From: Bacteroidetes bacterium GWF2_40_14
GTDB taxonomy: Bacteria > Bacteroidota > Bacteroidia > Bacteroidales > UBA932
Length of the DNA: 50,238 bases
Reading direction: 5' to 3'
NCBI GenBank assembly: GCA_001769195.1
Contig: MEOK01000003.1
Span: forward strand, 1 to 50,238
The notes beneath the pieces are model-generated. The model was given only the letters and a program-made list of their open reading frames with translations, was not told the DNA's origin and did no database searches. Each line of letters opens with the position of its first letter. Position 1 is the stretch's first letter. Below are positions 17,147-26,205 of the stretch, piece by piece. The translations under genes and the position numbers were made by a program.

Positions 17147-17254
17147 CAGCCCTATGCTTTCATGGCCAAGTATTGATAATCAATGATTTAATCATTATTT
17201 TCAAAACACATAATGTTGTGAATATCAAATATATGCCATGAAAGCATAGGGCTG
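17147..17254. repeat. Inverted-repeat element, copy 1 (20-bp arms, 68-nt loop)
   Basis: CAGCCCTATGCTTTCATGGC at 17147-17166 and its exact complement at 17235-17254. The same arms occur at 33026-33045 and 33114-33133 around an unrelated loop. The element directly joins the M48 remnant on one side and sits 8 bases after the TlpA-like stop codon on the other. There is no coding capacity. Confidence 0.85.
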
Positions 17255-17262
17255 AGCACTTT

Positions 17263-18363
17263 TTAGATCTCCATGTATTTTTTTACAAAATCGTTCAGCT
17301 CTTGGCCCCTGAGGTCCTTGGCAACTATCTTTCCTGATTCATCAACCAAAAAGGTTCTGGGAATAGCTGTCACCCCATAATCTTTGTTCACCGTTCCCTT
17401 TTCGTCCAACACCTGTAACCATGTTAGCTTATCATCTTGGATTGCTTTTAGCCACTTATCTTTATCCTCAACCTTGTCAATTGAGACACTGATTATTTCA
17501 AGACCCTTGTCTCTCCATTTACTGTAGAGTGCAATAAGGTTCGGATTTTCTGCACGACAAGGTCCACACCATGAGGCCCAAAAGTCAATTATTGTAAGTC
17601 TCTTCTTAATTGATGCAAGCGAAAGTTGCTCCCCTTTATCGCTGACAAGTGTGAATACAGGTGCCGCAGCTCCTATATCTGTTCTTGTTTCTGCATTGAC
17701 CCTTCTTACAACGCTTTTATACGCATTTTTGTCGGAAAATTGTTTATACTGCTCAAGTATTTTCTTTAAATTATCTGTTGTAAAGCGCCCCATAAGTTTA
17801 TTTACATAATTCAATCCTGCCAGATTATTACTATTAAGAGCAAATTCTTCTTGCTTGGCCCACCAGATTTTTGAGGCTTCCAGAGATTCTTTTTCAAGTT
17901 GTTCTGCTTTTTCTTTCTCTCCTTGTTTTTTTAGTGCCTCCACTTTCCTAAAACCGGTTTTCATTTTCATGCGCAGAGGTTCTATCTCCTTATCCAGAAT
18001 AAAAAAAGCGTCATTGTTAGGTGTACCGGTAATAAAGATAAGCGAATCCTTTGTGGCGGTTATTGTGATGGTTCCTTTCTCCAGTATAATGTAATGCACC
18101 ATGTTCCTGTCCAGATCCAGGGCATACAGCCAGCCAATTTCACCGTCATATTTATCTTGTTTATATGTAGCGACTCCATTTACAAAATAAACGGAATCAT
18201 AGATAAAGGTGGGGCTGGGTACCTTAATCAGAATTTTTGCCATTCCGTTGTAAGGCATTATACCATGTTCATTAATTATTTTTTCTGTTTGGGCAATAGC
18301 GTATCCCGAAACGATAAGAAAAAATGCTATAAAAAATGCGTATATAAATTTCCTGTTTTTCAT
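17263..18363 (-). CDS. TlpA-like thioredoxin-fold protein (second of two)
   Basis: 366 residues from ATG 18363 with a signal peptide (FIYAFFIAFFLIVSGYAIAQ), a DUF4369-like N-terminal region (about 25-125), a charged helical linker (about 130-190, rich in K and E) and a C-terminal AhpC/TSA-TlpA thioredoxin domain with the redox motif WCGPC in DFWASWCGPCRAENPNL and the cis-proline loop VTAIPRTFLVD. Predicted periplasmic or membrane-anchored thiol-disulfide oxidoreductase. A longer frame to 18462 would read through a hairpin-rich leader and was rejected. It follows the paralogue at 18519-19616 across a 155-bp gap containing a terminator-like hairpin, so it may be expressed less or separately. 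The substrate is unknown. Confidence 0.92.
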   Translation of the reverse strand: MKNRKFIYAFFIAFFLIVSGYAIAQTEKIINEHGIMPYNGMAKILIKVPSPTFIYDSVYFVNGVATYKQDKYDGEIGWLYALDLDRNMVHYIILEKGTITITATKDSLIFITGTPNNDAFFILDKEIEPLRMKMKTGFRKVEALKKQGEKEKAEQLEKESLEASKIWWAKQEEFALNSNNLAGLNYVNKLMGRFTTDNLKKILEQYKQFSDKNAYKSVVRRVNAETRTDIGAAAPVFTLVSDKGEQLSLASIKKRLTIIDFWASWCGPCRAENPNLIALYSKWRDKGLEIISVSIDKVEDKDKWLKAIQDDKLTWLQVLDEKGTVNKDYGVTAIPRTFLVDESGKIVAKDLRGQELNDFVKKYMEI

Positions 18364-18377
18364 TGGTTTTATATTTA

Positions 18378-18405
18378 AAAGAGCCACCGCTAATGGCAGC
18401 TCTTT
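18378..18405 (-). terminator. Terminator-like hairpin between the two TlpA genes
   Basis: AAAGAGC (18378-18384) pairs with GCTCTTT (18399-18405), with two more G-C pairs inside. In minus-strand RNA the stem is followed at once by UUUUA. It sits 15 bases before the second TlpA start, so it could be a partial terminator or attenuator. Confidence 0.45.
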
Positions 18406-18411
18406 ATGAAA

Positions 18412-18503
18412 ATCTTCTCTGGTATCTACTAACCAACTAATTAAATAACTTAACCTAGTCAAGACACAAACCTAAATTTTAATCTGTAAATACCAGAGAA
18501 GAT
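18412..18503. repeat. 14-bp inverted repeat with 64-nt loop in the TlpA-TlpA gap
   Basis: ATCTTCTCTGGTAT (18412-18425) is the exact complement of ATACCAGAGAAGAT (18490-18503). The downstream arm starts 15 bases after the stop of the first TlpA gene (minus strand). It resembles the other long-loop inverted repeats at gene ends in this window, but with a different sequence. Confidence 0.6.
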
Positions 18504-18518
18504 AATGTAACGATTGAA

Positions 18519-19616
18519 TTATTCCCCGAATATCTCTTTCAATTTGGCAGCAAGTTCTTCACCTCTAAGGTTGTATCCGCAGACCTTGCCCTCTTTGTCG
18601 AGTAGAATAGAATATGGCACTCCTGTCATACCATAAGCTAAACCAAACATTCTTGCTACAGGACACTCCCAGCCAACCAGACTGGAAACCTGGTTTTTCC
18701 AAGGCAGATTATCCGCTTCAACTGCTCTTACCCATTTGTCCTTATCCTCGTCAATTGATACTCCCATAACAGTGAACCCTTTTGAATGGTATTTATTGTA
18801 CAACTCGACAACATTTTTGTTTTCGGCTCTGCATGGGGCACACCATGATGCCCAGAAATCGACATGAACAACCTGGCCCCTTAATGAAGAGAGTGTAATT
18901 TTTTTTCCATAAGGGTCTTTAAGGGTAAAATCAGGAGCAACCTTGCCATAGTCGCATCTGCTCATAATATCGGCCCTGTCCTTTAGTCTGTTTGTATACC
19001 AATTATCTGGCGTTTTAGGATCGAAGAGGTTAAGCAAATCGCACAATCCCTTGTAATCCAGATTGCCAGTGCCGGCAGAAAGAAACATGGGCGCAAGTAT
19101 CGTATTATTGTGCTTTATTGCAAAGCTCCTTCTAAAAGCATAAAAAGCATCATAGGACTTTCCGTTCTCTTCCATTAAAGCTTTTCTCTTAACCGGATCT
19201 GTTTCGGCTTTAATCGCTGTTCTCTCTTTAGCTATCTTAGCATCTATAGGAGCAACATCTATCTGGTATTTGTTCCATGCATCATTGGAGGGAGTGCCTG
19301 TTGCCTTTATGGTGACAGGTTTTGTAAAATCTCCACTGACTGTAATAACTCCCGGTTCAATAAAAAGGTTTGATAATGTTCTTGCGTTACCTACAAAAAG
19401 CACAGTTACTGTTCCCAAAAACTTCTCTTTCTTCTCTAGCCTGAAGGCTCCAGATTTTATTACCCCTACATTTAACGTATCACCGTCAAAAGCATTTAGT
19501 AAGTATACCCGTCCATCAGGTGCTCCTGTAATATTTCCAATTATCGTATAGCCACTTTTATTTTGCGCAAATGCCAGAAATGGTATAAATAAAATAAATA
19601 ATAGTATTTTTTTCAT
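18519..19616 (-). CDS. TlpA-like thioredoxin-fold protein (first of two)
   Basis: 365 residues: signal peptide (KKILLFILFIPFLAFAQ), DUF4369 domain (about 22-120, YTIIGNITGAPDGRVYLLNA), helical linker, and a C-terminal thioredoxin domain with WCAPC in VDFWASWCAPCRAENKN and a cis-proline loop (GMTGVPYSILLD). Predicted envelope thiol-disulfide oxidoreductase. It follows SusD by 31 bases and belongs to the SusC/SusD operon. DUF4369-TlpA proteins next to SusC/SusD are common in Bacteroidota, but the pathway they serve is generally unknown. It differs from the downstream paralogue in the active-site dipeptide (AP versus GP). Confidence 0.93.
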   Translation of the reverse strand: MKKILLFILFIPFLAFAQNKSGYTIIGNITGAPDGRVYLLNAFDGDTLNVGVIKSGAFRLEKKEKFLGTVTVLFVGNARTLSNLFIEPGVITVSGDFTKPVTIKATGTPSNDAWNKYQIDVAPIDAKIAKERTAIKAETDPVKRKALMEENGKSYDAFYAFRRSFAIKHNNTILAPMFLSAGTGNLDYKGLCDLLNLFDPKTPDNWYTNRLKDRADIMSRCDYGKVAPDFTLKDPYGKKITLSSLRGQVVHVDFWASWCAPCRAENKNVVELYNKYHSKGFTVMGVSIDEDKDKWVRAVEADNLPWKNQVSSLVGWECPVARMFGLAYGMTGVPYSILLDKEGKVCGYNLRGEELAAKLKEIFGE

Positions 19617-19647
19617 AATAATTTAATCAATAGTAATTTATGATGGG

Positions 19648-21204
19648 TTAGTCGGTCATTGGCACCTCAACCCCTTGGCTGTTATAGTATTTTACGCCGG
19701 TAACTGTTCTGTCATATTGCTCCAGTTCTGAGTTCATCTCAATGTATGGAGTGAATATCGGCCATACTACTCTAGGATCATTTGCCGGAACATTAATTTT
19801 AAGAGAACCAAGATTGTGAGAATACGGGATATTCAGACGCTTAAGATCAAACAATCGCATATCTTTTCCATAAAGCTCCCTCCTCCTTTCCAGTAAAACC
19901 CTTTCCAAAACCTTATCCTTGTTGTTCTGGAAATCGGCTGGCGTCAAATTGACAAATGTTCCGGTTTTATATCTTTTAACACAAATTGCTTTAATGTCAT
20001 TAAGTGCCTCCTGGAGTTTGCCATCACGTGCATTACACTCTGCTCTTGTTAGATACATTTCAGGAGTGGAGATTGGATTATGACAAGCAGAGCCACCTGC
20101 AGAGCCATCGGTTTTATACCTGTAGTTATAAAAATTGAACAGAAATGTAACTGTTTTGGTTGTTATCTTTCTATTTAATGCTACTGCGTTGAATTTCAGG
20201 GTCCGCCTGAGGTCAAAGTTATTTAGTGTTCCATCTGTATTTTTTGTGAAGTCAGGATACAATTTATTGAACGACATTGTATCTAAGATAAAATACGAGT
20301 TTGATGTTGTGGTATTGGCATTTTTAGCAAACGCCTTCCATAAAAGCATCTCCTCGTCATTCATTCTGGATATTCCCACCAGATTCGCATAATAATCTAC
20401 CGTACCTGTATATATTGTGTTATAATCATACAGATAGCTTCTTGTCTGAAGGGCCTTGTTGGAATACTCAAGTGCTTTTGCGTAGTTGCCCATATAAAGA
20501 TATGTTCTGGCCAATATGGCATTCACAGCTAATTTTGTAGGTCTGTGCTTATATTGGTTCACATCATCTGGCAAATCAGGCATTGCCTCTTCCAACTCTT
20601 TTATAATGAAGTCATACACCTCTTTTACAGAGTTTCTTACAAGAGGAGGTAATCCGGTAGGATTGTTGACAATAGGAACCCCTTTTGTAGTGGCTGCCGT
20701 TGAAGCATTATACTGAGGAGCGTATAAATTTATCAGCAGCAAATATGCATATGCCCTGTGAACCTTTGCCTCAGCTGCCAGTTGTTTTTGAATAACCATG
20801 TTGTCCGTTGCTTTAACTATTTCGGACAATATTGAGCTGCAAAGTGATATTATATAATACTGGTTGTTCCAGTTTACTTCATTTGTAAACGAAGGTGAAG
20901 AGTATGTCCATATTGTATTCTTGAACACATACAGGTTTTTAATGTGCTCCAATGTAGTAGTGTATGTGTTCCATTTAGTTGAATCCAGGTAGATATCATC
21001 AGATAATAAATCTACAAAGGACATTGTTACAGACAATGAATAGGAGTATCTGGAATTATCTACATAGTCCAGTAACTTTCTAAAATCGGCTGTCGTTTTG
21101 GCTATTACCTGGCCTCTAGGTAAGGAGTCAAGGAAATCTTTCTCGCAAGAAACAAATATACTTGAGATGAAAAAGATTGCAATTAAATATATAAATTTTT
21201 TCAT
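19648..21204 (-). CDS. SusD/RagB-family outer-membrane lipoprotein
   Basis: 518 residues with a lipoprotein signal (IYLIAIFFISSIFVSC, lipidated Cys20). SusD N-terminal domain with the usual LAAEAKVHRAYAYLLLINLYAPQY helix pair, TPR-like helices (LAVNAILARTYLYMGNYAKALEYSNKAL) and a C-terminal stretch LERVLLERRRELYGKDMRLFDLKRLN, characteristic of the family. It should form the ligand lid of the SusC encoded 19 bases upstream. Ligand not predictable; the TlpA-containing context suggests something other than a standard polysaccharide, since no glycosidase gene is nearby. Confidence 0.95.
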   Translation of the reverse strand: MKKFIYLIAIFFISSIFVSCEKDFLDSLPRGQVIAKTTADFRKLLDYVDNSRYSYSLSVTMSFVDLLSDDIYLDSTKWNTYTTTLEHIKNLYVFKNTIWTYSSPSFTNEVNWNNQYYIISLCSSILSEIVKATDNMVIQKQLAAEAKVHRAYAYLLLINLYAPQYNASTAATTKGVPIVNNPTGLPPLVRNSVKEVYDFIIKELEEAMPDLPDDVNQYKHRPTKLAVNAILARTYLYMGNYAKALEYSNKALQTRSYLYDYNTIYTGTVDYYANLVGISRMNDEEMLLWKAFAKNANTTTSNSYFILDTMSFNKLYPDFTKNTDGTLNNFDLRRTLKFNAVALNRKITTKTVTFLFNFYNYRYKTDGSAGGSACHNPISTPEMYLTRAECNARDGKLQEALNDIKAICVKRYKTGTFVNLTPADFQNNKDKVLERVLLERRRELYGKDMRLFDLKRLNIPYSHNLGSLKINVPANDPRVVWPIFTPYIEMNSELEQYDRTVTGVKYYNSQGVEVPMTD

Positions 21205-21223
21205 AACCGTTTAATTTTATGCA

Positions 21224-24200
21224 TTAAAATAATCCAATCTTTAATCCCAGAGAAAACTCGGGGCGATTACGTGTTACAAACAATAGTGCCCCATAGGTAG
21301 AACTACTGTATGGTGGGTTATCAGGATCAAAAGGAGCAAATTTGATAATCGGGCCCAAATTCCTTGCTTCCAGCACAATTCTCAAGTCTTTAAGTTTAGC
21401 CTTCTGAAGAAATGATCTTGGCACCAAATAACTTAATGTAATACTTTTTACTCTTACAGAACTGGCATTAAATACATTTTGTGTCCCATAAGCCATAACG
21501 GCATCCATTAATTGTGTATGTGTGCTATTTGTAATCTTGTTGTTCAGATTGTACATTTTTGCTGTAGTTGCATCTTCTGCAGATTTCCAGCTATGTGCCA
21601 TCATTTCAGGTAAATAGGTATACATCTTGGTTGCTGTCATGAATGAACTGAACATTCCGGTTGGAGGATAGTCTCCAATAACCTTGTGCCCTAACTTATA
21701 ATACAAACTAAAGGATAGCTCTATGTTTTTATATGCAAACCGGTTTGTCCATGAGCCAAAATGTTTTGGATCTTTTTGTCCCACAAACTTGAACAGTTTT
21801 TCCATATCAAGTTTATTTACGTCAGCAATATCAGTAATTTTTGTCTCTTTTCCGTCATAGATAATCTTAGGCAAACCTACCTCGTCATAGCCCGCCCACT
21901 CAATAGCTGCAAGATAGCTCAGAGGGTGGTCCGGTTTTCGGTAATAGAATGCCATTGTGGTATAAGCCGATATATTATTTGACACCCTTGTAATACCGGT
22001 AGCCATGTTTCTATTGGTTGAATATTGGAACATTGTCTGCCACTTAAAGCTTTTTGTGTTTATTACATTGGCCTGAATATCAAACTCCAGTCCGGTATTT
22101 TTAAGTCTTCCGGCATTTAATGTAGCCCTGTTGTTCTGGAAACCATATGTACCATTCACAGCCATCTGTACAAGACAGTCTTTTGAGTCCTTATGATAGA
22201 AGTTAATGGTACCGCTTATATTGTTTGAAAGGAAAGCATAGTCCAGTCCAAGATTGTAAGTAGAGGTCTTCTCCCATGTCAGGTTAGGATTTGGTGCCGA
22301 TTGTATTGCAGAATAGGGAAGTTGCAAAACAGCATCTTTCCATGGATATCCATATAGATAAGGAGCGGCGCTTTTATCAATATTTCCGTTCCATCCGTAT
22401 GATGCCCTTAATTTTAAATAATCAACACCCTTAAGATACTTCTTGGCAAAAGGTTCTTCTGTTATACTCCACCCAAATCCTAAAGACCATTGAGGCAAAT
22501 TAGGAGATTCCGAAGAGCTTCCGAAAAGATTTGTCTTATCTAGTCTGATACTTCCTGTTAAGTCATATTTTGTTGAAAAAGTATAGCCAAAGTTGCCAAA
22601 GTATGAAACAAACCTGTCGTCCCTCCCGATGACACTGAAATAGTATTTTCCCGGAATCATTGGAACAGTCTGATAATATGTATATTGATTTGACAGTTTT
22701 GGATATACCGGTGTTTTAAAATCCATTGCAGCAGAATATGTAAGTGCCTGAGGGTCGTATCCATAATAGCCATATGGGGTTTCATCATAATAATCTCTTC
22801 TCCAGTCTGTTCCCGCCATAGCTTTTATTGAGTGCTTGCCGAATCTTTTGTCGTATGTAATTTGGGCACGATAGTTATTCCCGGAGCCGAATCTTTTGTT
22901 TTCATATAACATACCTCCCGGAGGAACAGGATATGTTCCGTCTGTCCTGGCATTGTTGTTAACCTGATTTCTCACCATCCATGAGCTTTCGTTATAATAC
23001 TCCCGTAAATATCTGTTTATATATTGATATTGGTAAGATAGTTCAATATTTATACTCTTTATCGGCATCAGATTTACTTTGGCAGTAAGACGCAGGTCAG
23101 AATTTCTTTCTGTATTGTCCCTGTTATCGGCCTCTCTTTTAAGGTTCCAGTTCCAGTCGTAAGGGAGTTTGTATTTAGCTACAGTATCTGCTCTGGCCGA
23201 TGTTTTTAAGGTATAATACGAATCGTAAGTAGATCTGGAATCCTGGGCATTCATGGGCAGGTAATTTCCATTATCGTCCAATATCCTGGTCATCTGATTT
23301 ATGTAGTTCAGCTCTTTAATATCCATACCATTATTTGTCTGTTCAGTGAGGTTAAGGTTTGCCCCGACAGATATTCTTACCCACTGGGCAGGCATAAGCT
23401 GATCGTTAACATTTATAGTATAGTCTGTCCTGGTATTTCCCTTGTTATACTTCTTATTTGAAATGGCTGTCATGGAAGTTCTGAAATTATGGGTTTTACC
23501 ACCAAGCTGATATGCTACATTTGCCTTTGTATTTGTCTCTAATTTATTAAAGAACAACTGGGCAAATTCATCTCTTACATCAATTTTCTTAAGCTCTTCC
23601 AGCTGGCTGTTTGCCACATCCATTGTAATCAACCCTTTCTTGGCTGCTGCAATAGTTTTAATAACAGGAGCCAGATCATATTTATCGTATATTGCAGCAT
23701 TAGTGGTAAACGCATCCAGGTAAGTAGTTTGAAATGCCATCCACTTGTAAATATCTACTGCCTGCGAACTGCTGGCCCAAGGTATCTTATTAAGGTTAGG
23801 TGCTTGCTGGGCAAAAAAGTCAACAGAAACGTCAACCTGAGGAGTTGTGCTCTTTCCTCTTTTAGTTGTTATTACAATAACTCCATTTGCTGCCTGTGCT
23901 CCCCATATTGAGGCTGCGGCTGCATCTTTCAAAACAGTTACATTCTCAATATCATCCGGATTGATAGACTTCCAGGGATCCGATGCCGAACTTACCGGAA
24001 AGCCGTCAACAACAATAAGTGGGTTGTTGTCGCCGAATGTACTTGCACCCCTTATTATTATACTTCTGCTTGCCTGATCTGTAGGATATTGGTCTTCCAC
24101 ATAGTTTGGTTCGAAATACAAGCCCGGTACCAAGCCTTCCAATTTATCCTTTAAACTGAAATTCCCCACCCTTTCCAATACTTTAGAGTCCAGTATTGTA

Positions 24201-24880
24201 TATGCTCCTGTTGCCCTCTCTTTTGGCAGCGTCTGGTAACCTGTTACCATCACTTCGTTAAGCTGCTTCTCATCTTCCTCCATAACAACAATATAATCTG
24301 TCCTGTCGTCCAGAAATAGAACAACGTTGTTCATACCTATCATCTTAAATAGCAATGACAACCCTTTTGTCTTTGGAACTTCTAAGACAAATTTTCCTTT
24401 GTCGTCTGTAAATGCACCTTTTTTTGTTCCCTGAAGAATTATTCCGACTCCGGGTAAGGGCATCTGGCTCTTATCCAGAACCAGACCTGTAATTTTTACA
24501 GATTGGACACTGGCCGGATTAACTGGTTTTTGCTGAATTACAATCTGTTTTTCGTTAAAAGTGTAAGTGATGTTAGTTTTGGCAAAAACAGTATTCAGAA
24601 CGGTGGAAATAGTCTGGTCTTTTGCCTCAATCGATATTTTTGGCAAAGATTCCACCTGCGACGTTTTGTAAAAGAACTTAAACGTAGTAATTTTCTCAAC
24701 CTCTTTAAAGAACTCAATAATAGACACGTCTTTTAAAGAGATTGTTATTCTCTCCTGCTGCCCTGTTGCATAAACACGAGCGGGAAAAAGGAGAAAAAAA
24801 ACTACCGGCATCAGGACAAGTTGCCGTAAAGCATGCCTTCCGTTGAAGCACTTTTTTCTCAATAGTGAAAAAGTTTTCAT
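21224..24880 (-). CDS. SusC/RagA-family TonB-dependent receptor with STN signalling domain
   Basis: 1218-residue outer-membrane receptor. Signal region (LRQLVLMPVVFFLLFPARVYA), STN domain (about 45-115, ITISLKDVSIIEFFKEVEK), carboxypeptidase-regulatory-like domain (about 128-210), then TonB box/plug (NEVMVTGYQTLPKERATGAYT; LKDAAAASIWGAQAANGVIVI) and the barrel. The receptor is preceded by its own sigma and FecR genes and followed by SusD. Its sequence belongs to a different subgroup from the two SusC proteins in the left part of the window (the GYQTLPKERATGAY type). It starts at ATG 24880 inside a CATAGTTTTG context on the opposite strand, matching the other two loci. Confidence 0.96.
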   Translation of the reverse strand: MKTFSLLRKKCFNGRHALRQLVLMPVVFFLLFPARVYATGQQERITISLKDVSIIEFFKEVEKITTFKFFYKTSQVESLPKISIEAKDQTISTVLNTVFAKTNITYTFNEKQIVIQQKPVNPASVQSVKITGLVLDKSQMPLPGVGIILQGTKKGAFTDDKGKFVLEVPKTKGLSLLFKMIGMNNVVLFLDDRTDYIVVMEEDEKQLNEVMVTGYQTLPKERATGAYTILDSKVLERVGNFSLKDKLEGLVPGLYFEPNYVEDQYPTDQASRSIIIRGASTFGDNNPLIVVDGFPVSSASDPWKSINPDDIENVTVLKDAAAASIWGAQAANGVIVITTKRGKSTTPQVDVSVDFFAQQAPNLNKIPWASSSQAVDIYKWMAFQTTYLDAFTTNAAIYDKYDLAPVIKTIAAAKKGLITMDVANSQLEELKKIDVRDEFAQLFFNKLETNTKANVAYQLGGKTHNFRTSMTAISNKKYNKGNTRTDYTINVNDQLMPAQWVRISVGANLNLTEQTNNGMDIKELNYINQMTRILDDNGNYLPMNAQDSRSTYDSYYTLKTSARADTVAKYKLPYDWNWNLKREADNRDNTERNSDLRLTAKVNLMPIKSINIELSYQYQYINRYLREYYNESSWMVRNQVNNNARTDGTYPVPPGGMLYENKRFGSGNNYRAQITYDKRFGKHSIKAMAGTDWRRDYYDETPYGYYGYDPQALTYSAAMDFKTPVYPKLSNQYTYYQTVPMIPGKYYFSVIGRDDRFVSYFGNFGYTFSTKYDLTGSIRLDKTNLFGSSSESPNLPQWSLGFGWSITEEPFAKKYLKGVDYLKLRASYGWNGNIDKSAAPYLYGYPWKDAVLQLPYSAIQSAPNPNLTWEKTSTYNLGLDYAFLSNNISGTINFYHKDSKDCLVQMAVNGTYGFQNNRATLNAGRLKNTGLEFDIQANVINTKSFKWQTMFQYSTNRNMATGITRVSNNISAYTTMAFYYRKPDHPLSYLAAIEWAGYDEVGLPKIIYDGKETKITDIADVNKLDMEKLFKFVGQKDPKHFGSWTNRFAYKNIELSFSLYYKLGHKVIGDYPPTGMFSSFMTATKMYTYLPEMMAHSWKSAEDATTAKMYNLNNKITNSTHTQLMDAVMAYGTQNVFNASSVRVKSITLSYLVPRSFLQKAKLKDLRIVLEARNLGPIIKFAPFDPDNPPYSSSTYGALLFVTRNRPEFSLGLKIGLF

Positions 24881-24887
24881 AGTTTTG
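24880..24887 (+). promoter_or_regulatory. Candidate -7 box of an antisense promoter at the third susC start
   Basis: TAGTTTTG matches TAnnTTTG on the plus strand and overlaps the complement of the susC ATG (24878-24880). A -33 match was not found at the normal spacing. Confidence 0.4.
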
Positions 24888-24893
24888 CGTTAA

Positions 24894-24971
24894 TTTCTGG
24901 TTAATATTCATGTATTGATCGGTATTGCGGGAGGGAATAAAGTTTACCACGCCTTAGGATCTCCCGCTTTT
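24894..24971 (+). ncRNA. Predicted short antisense RNA over the third susC leader (DonS-like)
   Basis: About 78 nt from just after the TAGTTTTG box to the T-run ending at 24971. It would be fully complementary to the leader between FecR and this susC. Box-to-terminator distance (about 91) matches the second locus (93) and is close to the first (102). Presence is inferred from geometry only. Confidence 0.42.
24927..24971 (+). terminator. Terminator-like hairpin on the strand opposite to susC
   Basis: GCGGGAG (24927-24933) pairs with CTCCCGC (24961-24967), 7 G/C-rich pairs, with a 27-nt loop, then TTTT (24968-24971). The T-run is on the plus strand, pointing away from susC. The loop is long, so this one is weaker than the hairpins at 748 and 9652. 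Confidence 0.5.
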
Positions 24972-24972
24972 A

Positions 24973-26157
24973 CTATTCTTTTATGTCTTCAATTATTAAA
25001 ATCCCGTTTTCTATTCTGTATCTTACTTTAGCACTTAGAGCTATTGTTTTCATAGCTGCTTCAATATTTTCCCTGTCAAATTTCCCGTTGAATTTTTCTC
25101 TCTTAGACACTGAGGAGTTGTTTATAATTTCCACTCCATACCATGAACATAAGCATTCCAGCAAAGAATCAATCGAAAGTTCCTTAAGCACCAGTATTCC
25201 ATCTTTCCACAGAGTCATTGTTTTTGAATCTACGTTGCTTACCGTCATTTTTCTGTGAAGACGATTTATTGAAAACATCTCGTTTGGACTAATTATCTTG
25301 CTTTGCCCGTCAGCCAGAACCTTAACTGAGCCCTCCACGAGTATTACAGAGGATTTTATTGCATTCTTGTTTGATTCCACGTCAAAAGATGTTCCCAACA
25401 CCTCTACCTTCATGTCTGAGGTTGTAACTATAAAAGGAACATCCGATTTCTGAACGTCAAAGTATGCTCTTCCAACAAGGGTGACATCTCTGCTATTTTT
25501 CCCGAAGCTTACAGGATACCTTATATATGAGTTTGAATTTAAATATACTTTTGTCCCGTCAGAAAGCACTATTGCAAACCGCTCTCCTGATGGTATTGAT
25601 ACTGAGTTGTATTTAAGACTGTCCGATTGTTTTTTGTTGCTACCTTTCCCATTCAGATATGAGATTTCTCTCTGATTGCCCGAATTCAGATTAATCTCTT
25701 TTTCCTTAGTATAGTATGGTGATTTTCTTAGCGGATTTATGACTCTGCCATCTGATAATTCAACTTTAATTGAATCTGAATTATATTTTAATTCCGAGAA
25801 AGAGACATGTGAATAATTATACCAGGTGCTATAATTATCATATAGCGCGAACAGCCCGAAAATTGATAAAATAACTGCAGCTGAAGATATTGCAAATACA
25901 AATCTTCTCCTTTTAATCTGTTTTTTCCTGTTGTATCTGATATAGTGTAATAGAGAATGTAGAGACTGGTCGAACTTACCCTCGCTTATGTCTATGTTTT
26001 GAGCAGAATGCCAAACCTCCTTGTATTGTTCAAAATATCTCTCATTGTCAATGTCTTTGATCCAAATTGCAAACTCTGCAATTTCTCCTGTATTGGCAGT
26101 TCCCTTGAGTATCCTGGAAATCAGAATATCTGTTGCCTCGGCCCCTTTTATTTGCAT
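24973..26157 (-). CDS. FecR-family anti-sigma factor (DUF4974 type)
   Basis: 394-residue membrane anti-sigma factor: cytoplasmic N-terminus, one membrane segment (about 85-105, FVFAISSAAVILSIFGLFAL), a periplasmic FecR domain (RFAIVLSDGTKVYLNSNSYI, DVTLVGRAYFDVQKSDVPFIV) and a C-terminal DUF4974 domain (LSIDSLLECLCSWYGVEI). Lysine/arginine-rich segment KKQIKRRR just before the membrane segment fits the inside-positive rule. It follows the ECF sigma gene by 48 bases and precedes SusC by 92. It would relay ligand binding at that SusC to the sigma factor. Confidence 0.95.
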   Translation of the reverse strand: MQIKGAEATDILISRILKGTANTGEIAEFAIWIKDIDNERYFEQYKEVWHSAQNIDISEGKFDQSLHSLLHYIRYNRKKQIKRRRFVFAISSAAVILSIFGLFALYDNYSTWYNYSHVSFSELKYNSDSIKVELSDGRVINPLRKSPYYTKEKEINLNSGNQREISYLNGKGSNKKQSDSLKYNSVSIPSGERFAIVLSDGTKVYLNSNSYIRYPVSFGKNSRDVTLVGRAYFDVQKSDVPFIVTTSDMKVEVLGTSFDVESNKNAIKSSVILVEGSVKVLADGQSKIISPNEMFSINRLHRKMTVSNVDSKTMTLWKDGILVLKELSIDSLLECLCSWYGVEIINNSSVSKREKFNGKFDRENIEAAMKTIALSAKVRYRIENGILIIEDIKE

Positions 26158-26205
26158 TACTTATTGTGATTGTTTAGGCTAAGACGGAAAAAAGGGGAGA
26201 ACCCC

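Noticed and set aside
17147-17254. Insertion sequence
   Set aside because: Only 108 bp with no open frame and no transposase nearby; described as a repeat element instead. No target-site duplication could be seen.
18364-18462. 33-codon extension of the second TlpA protein
   Set aside because: It would precede and mask a good signal peptide that begins at ATG 18363 and would translate a hairpin-containing leader.
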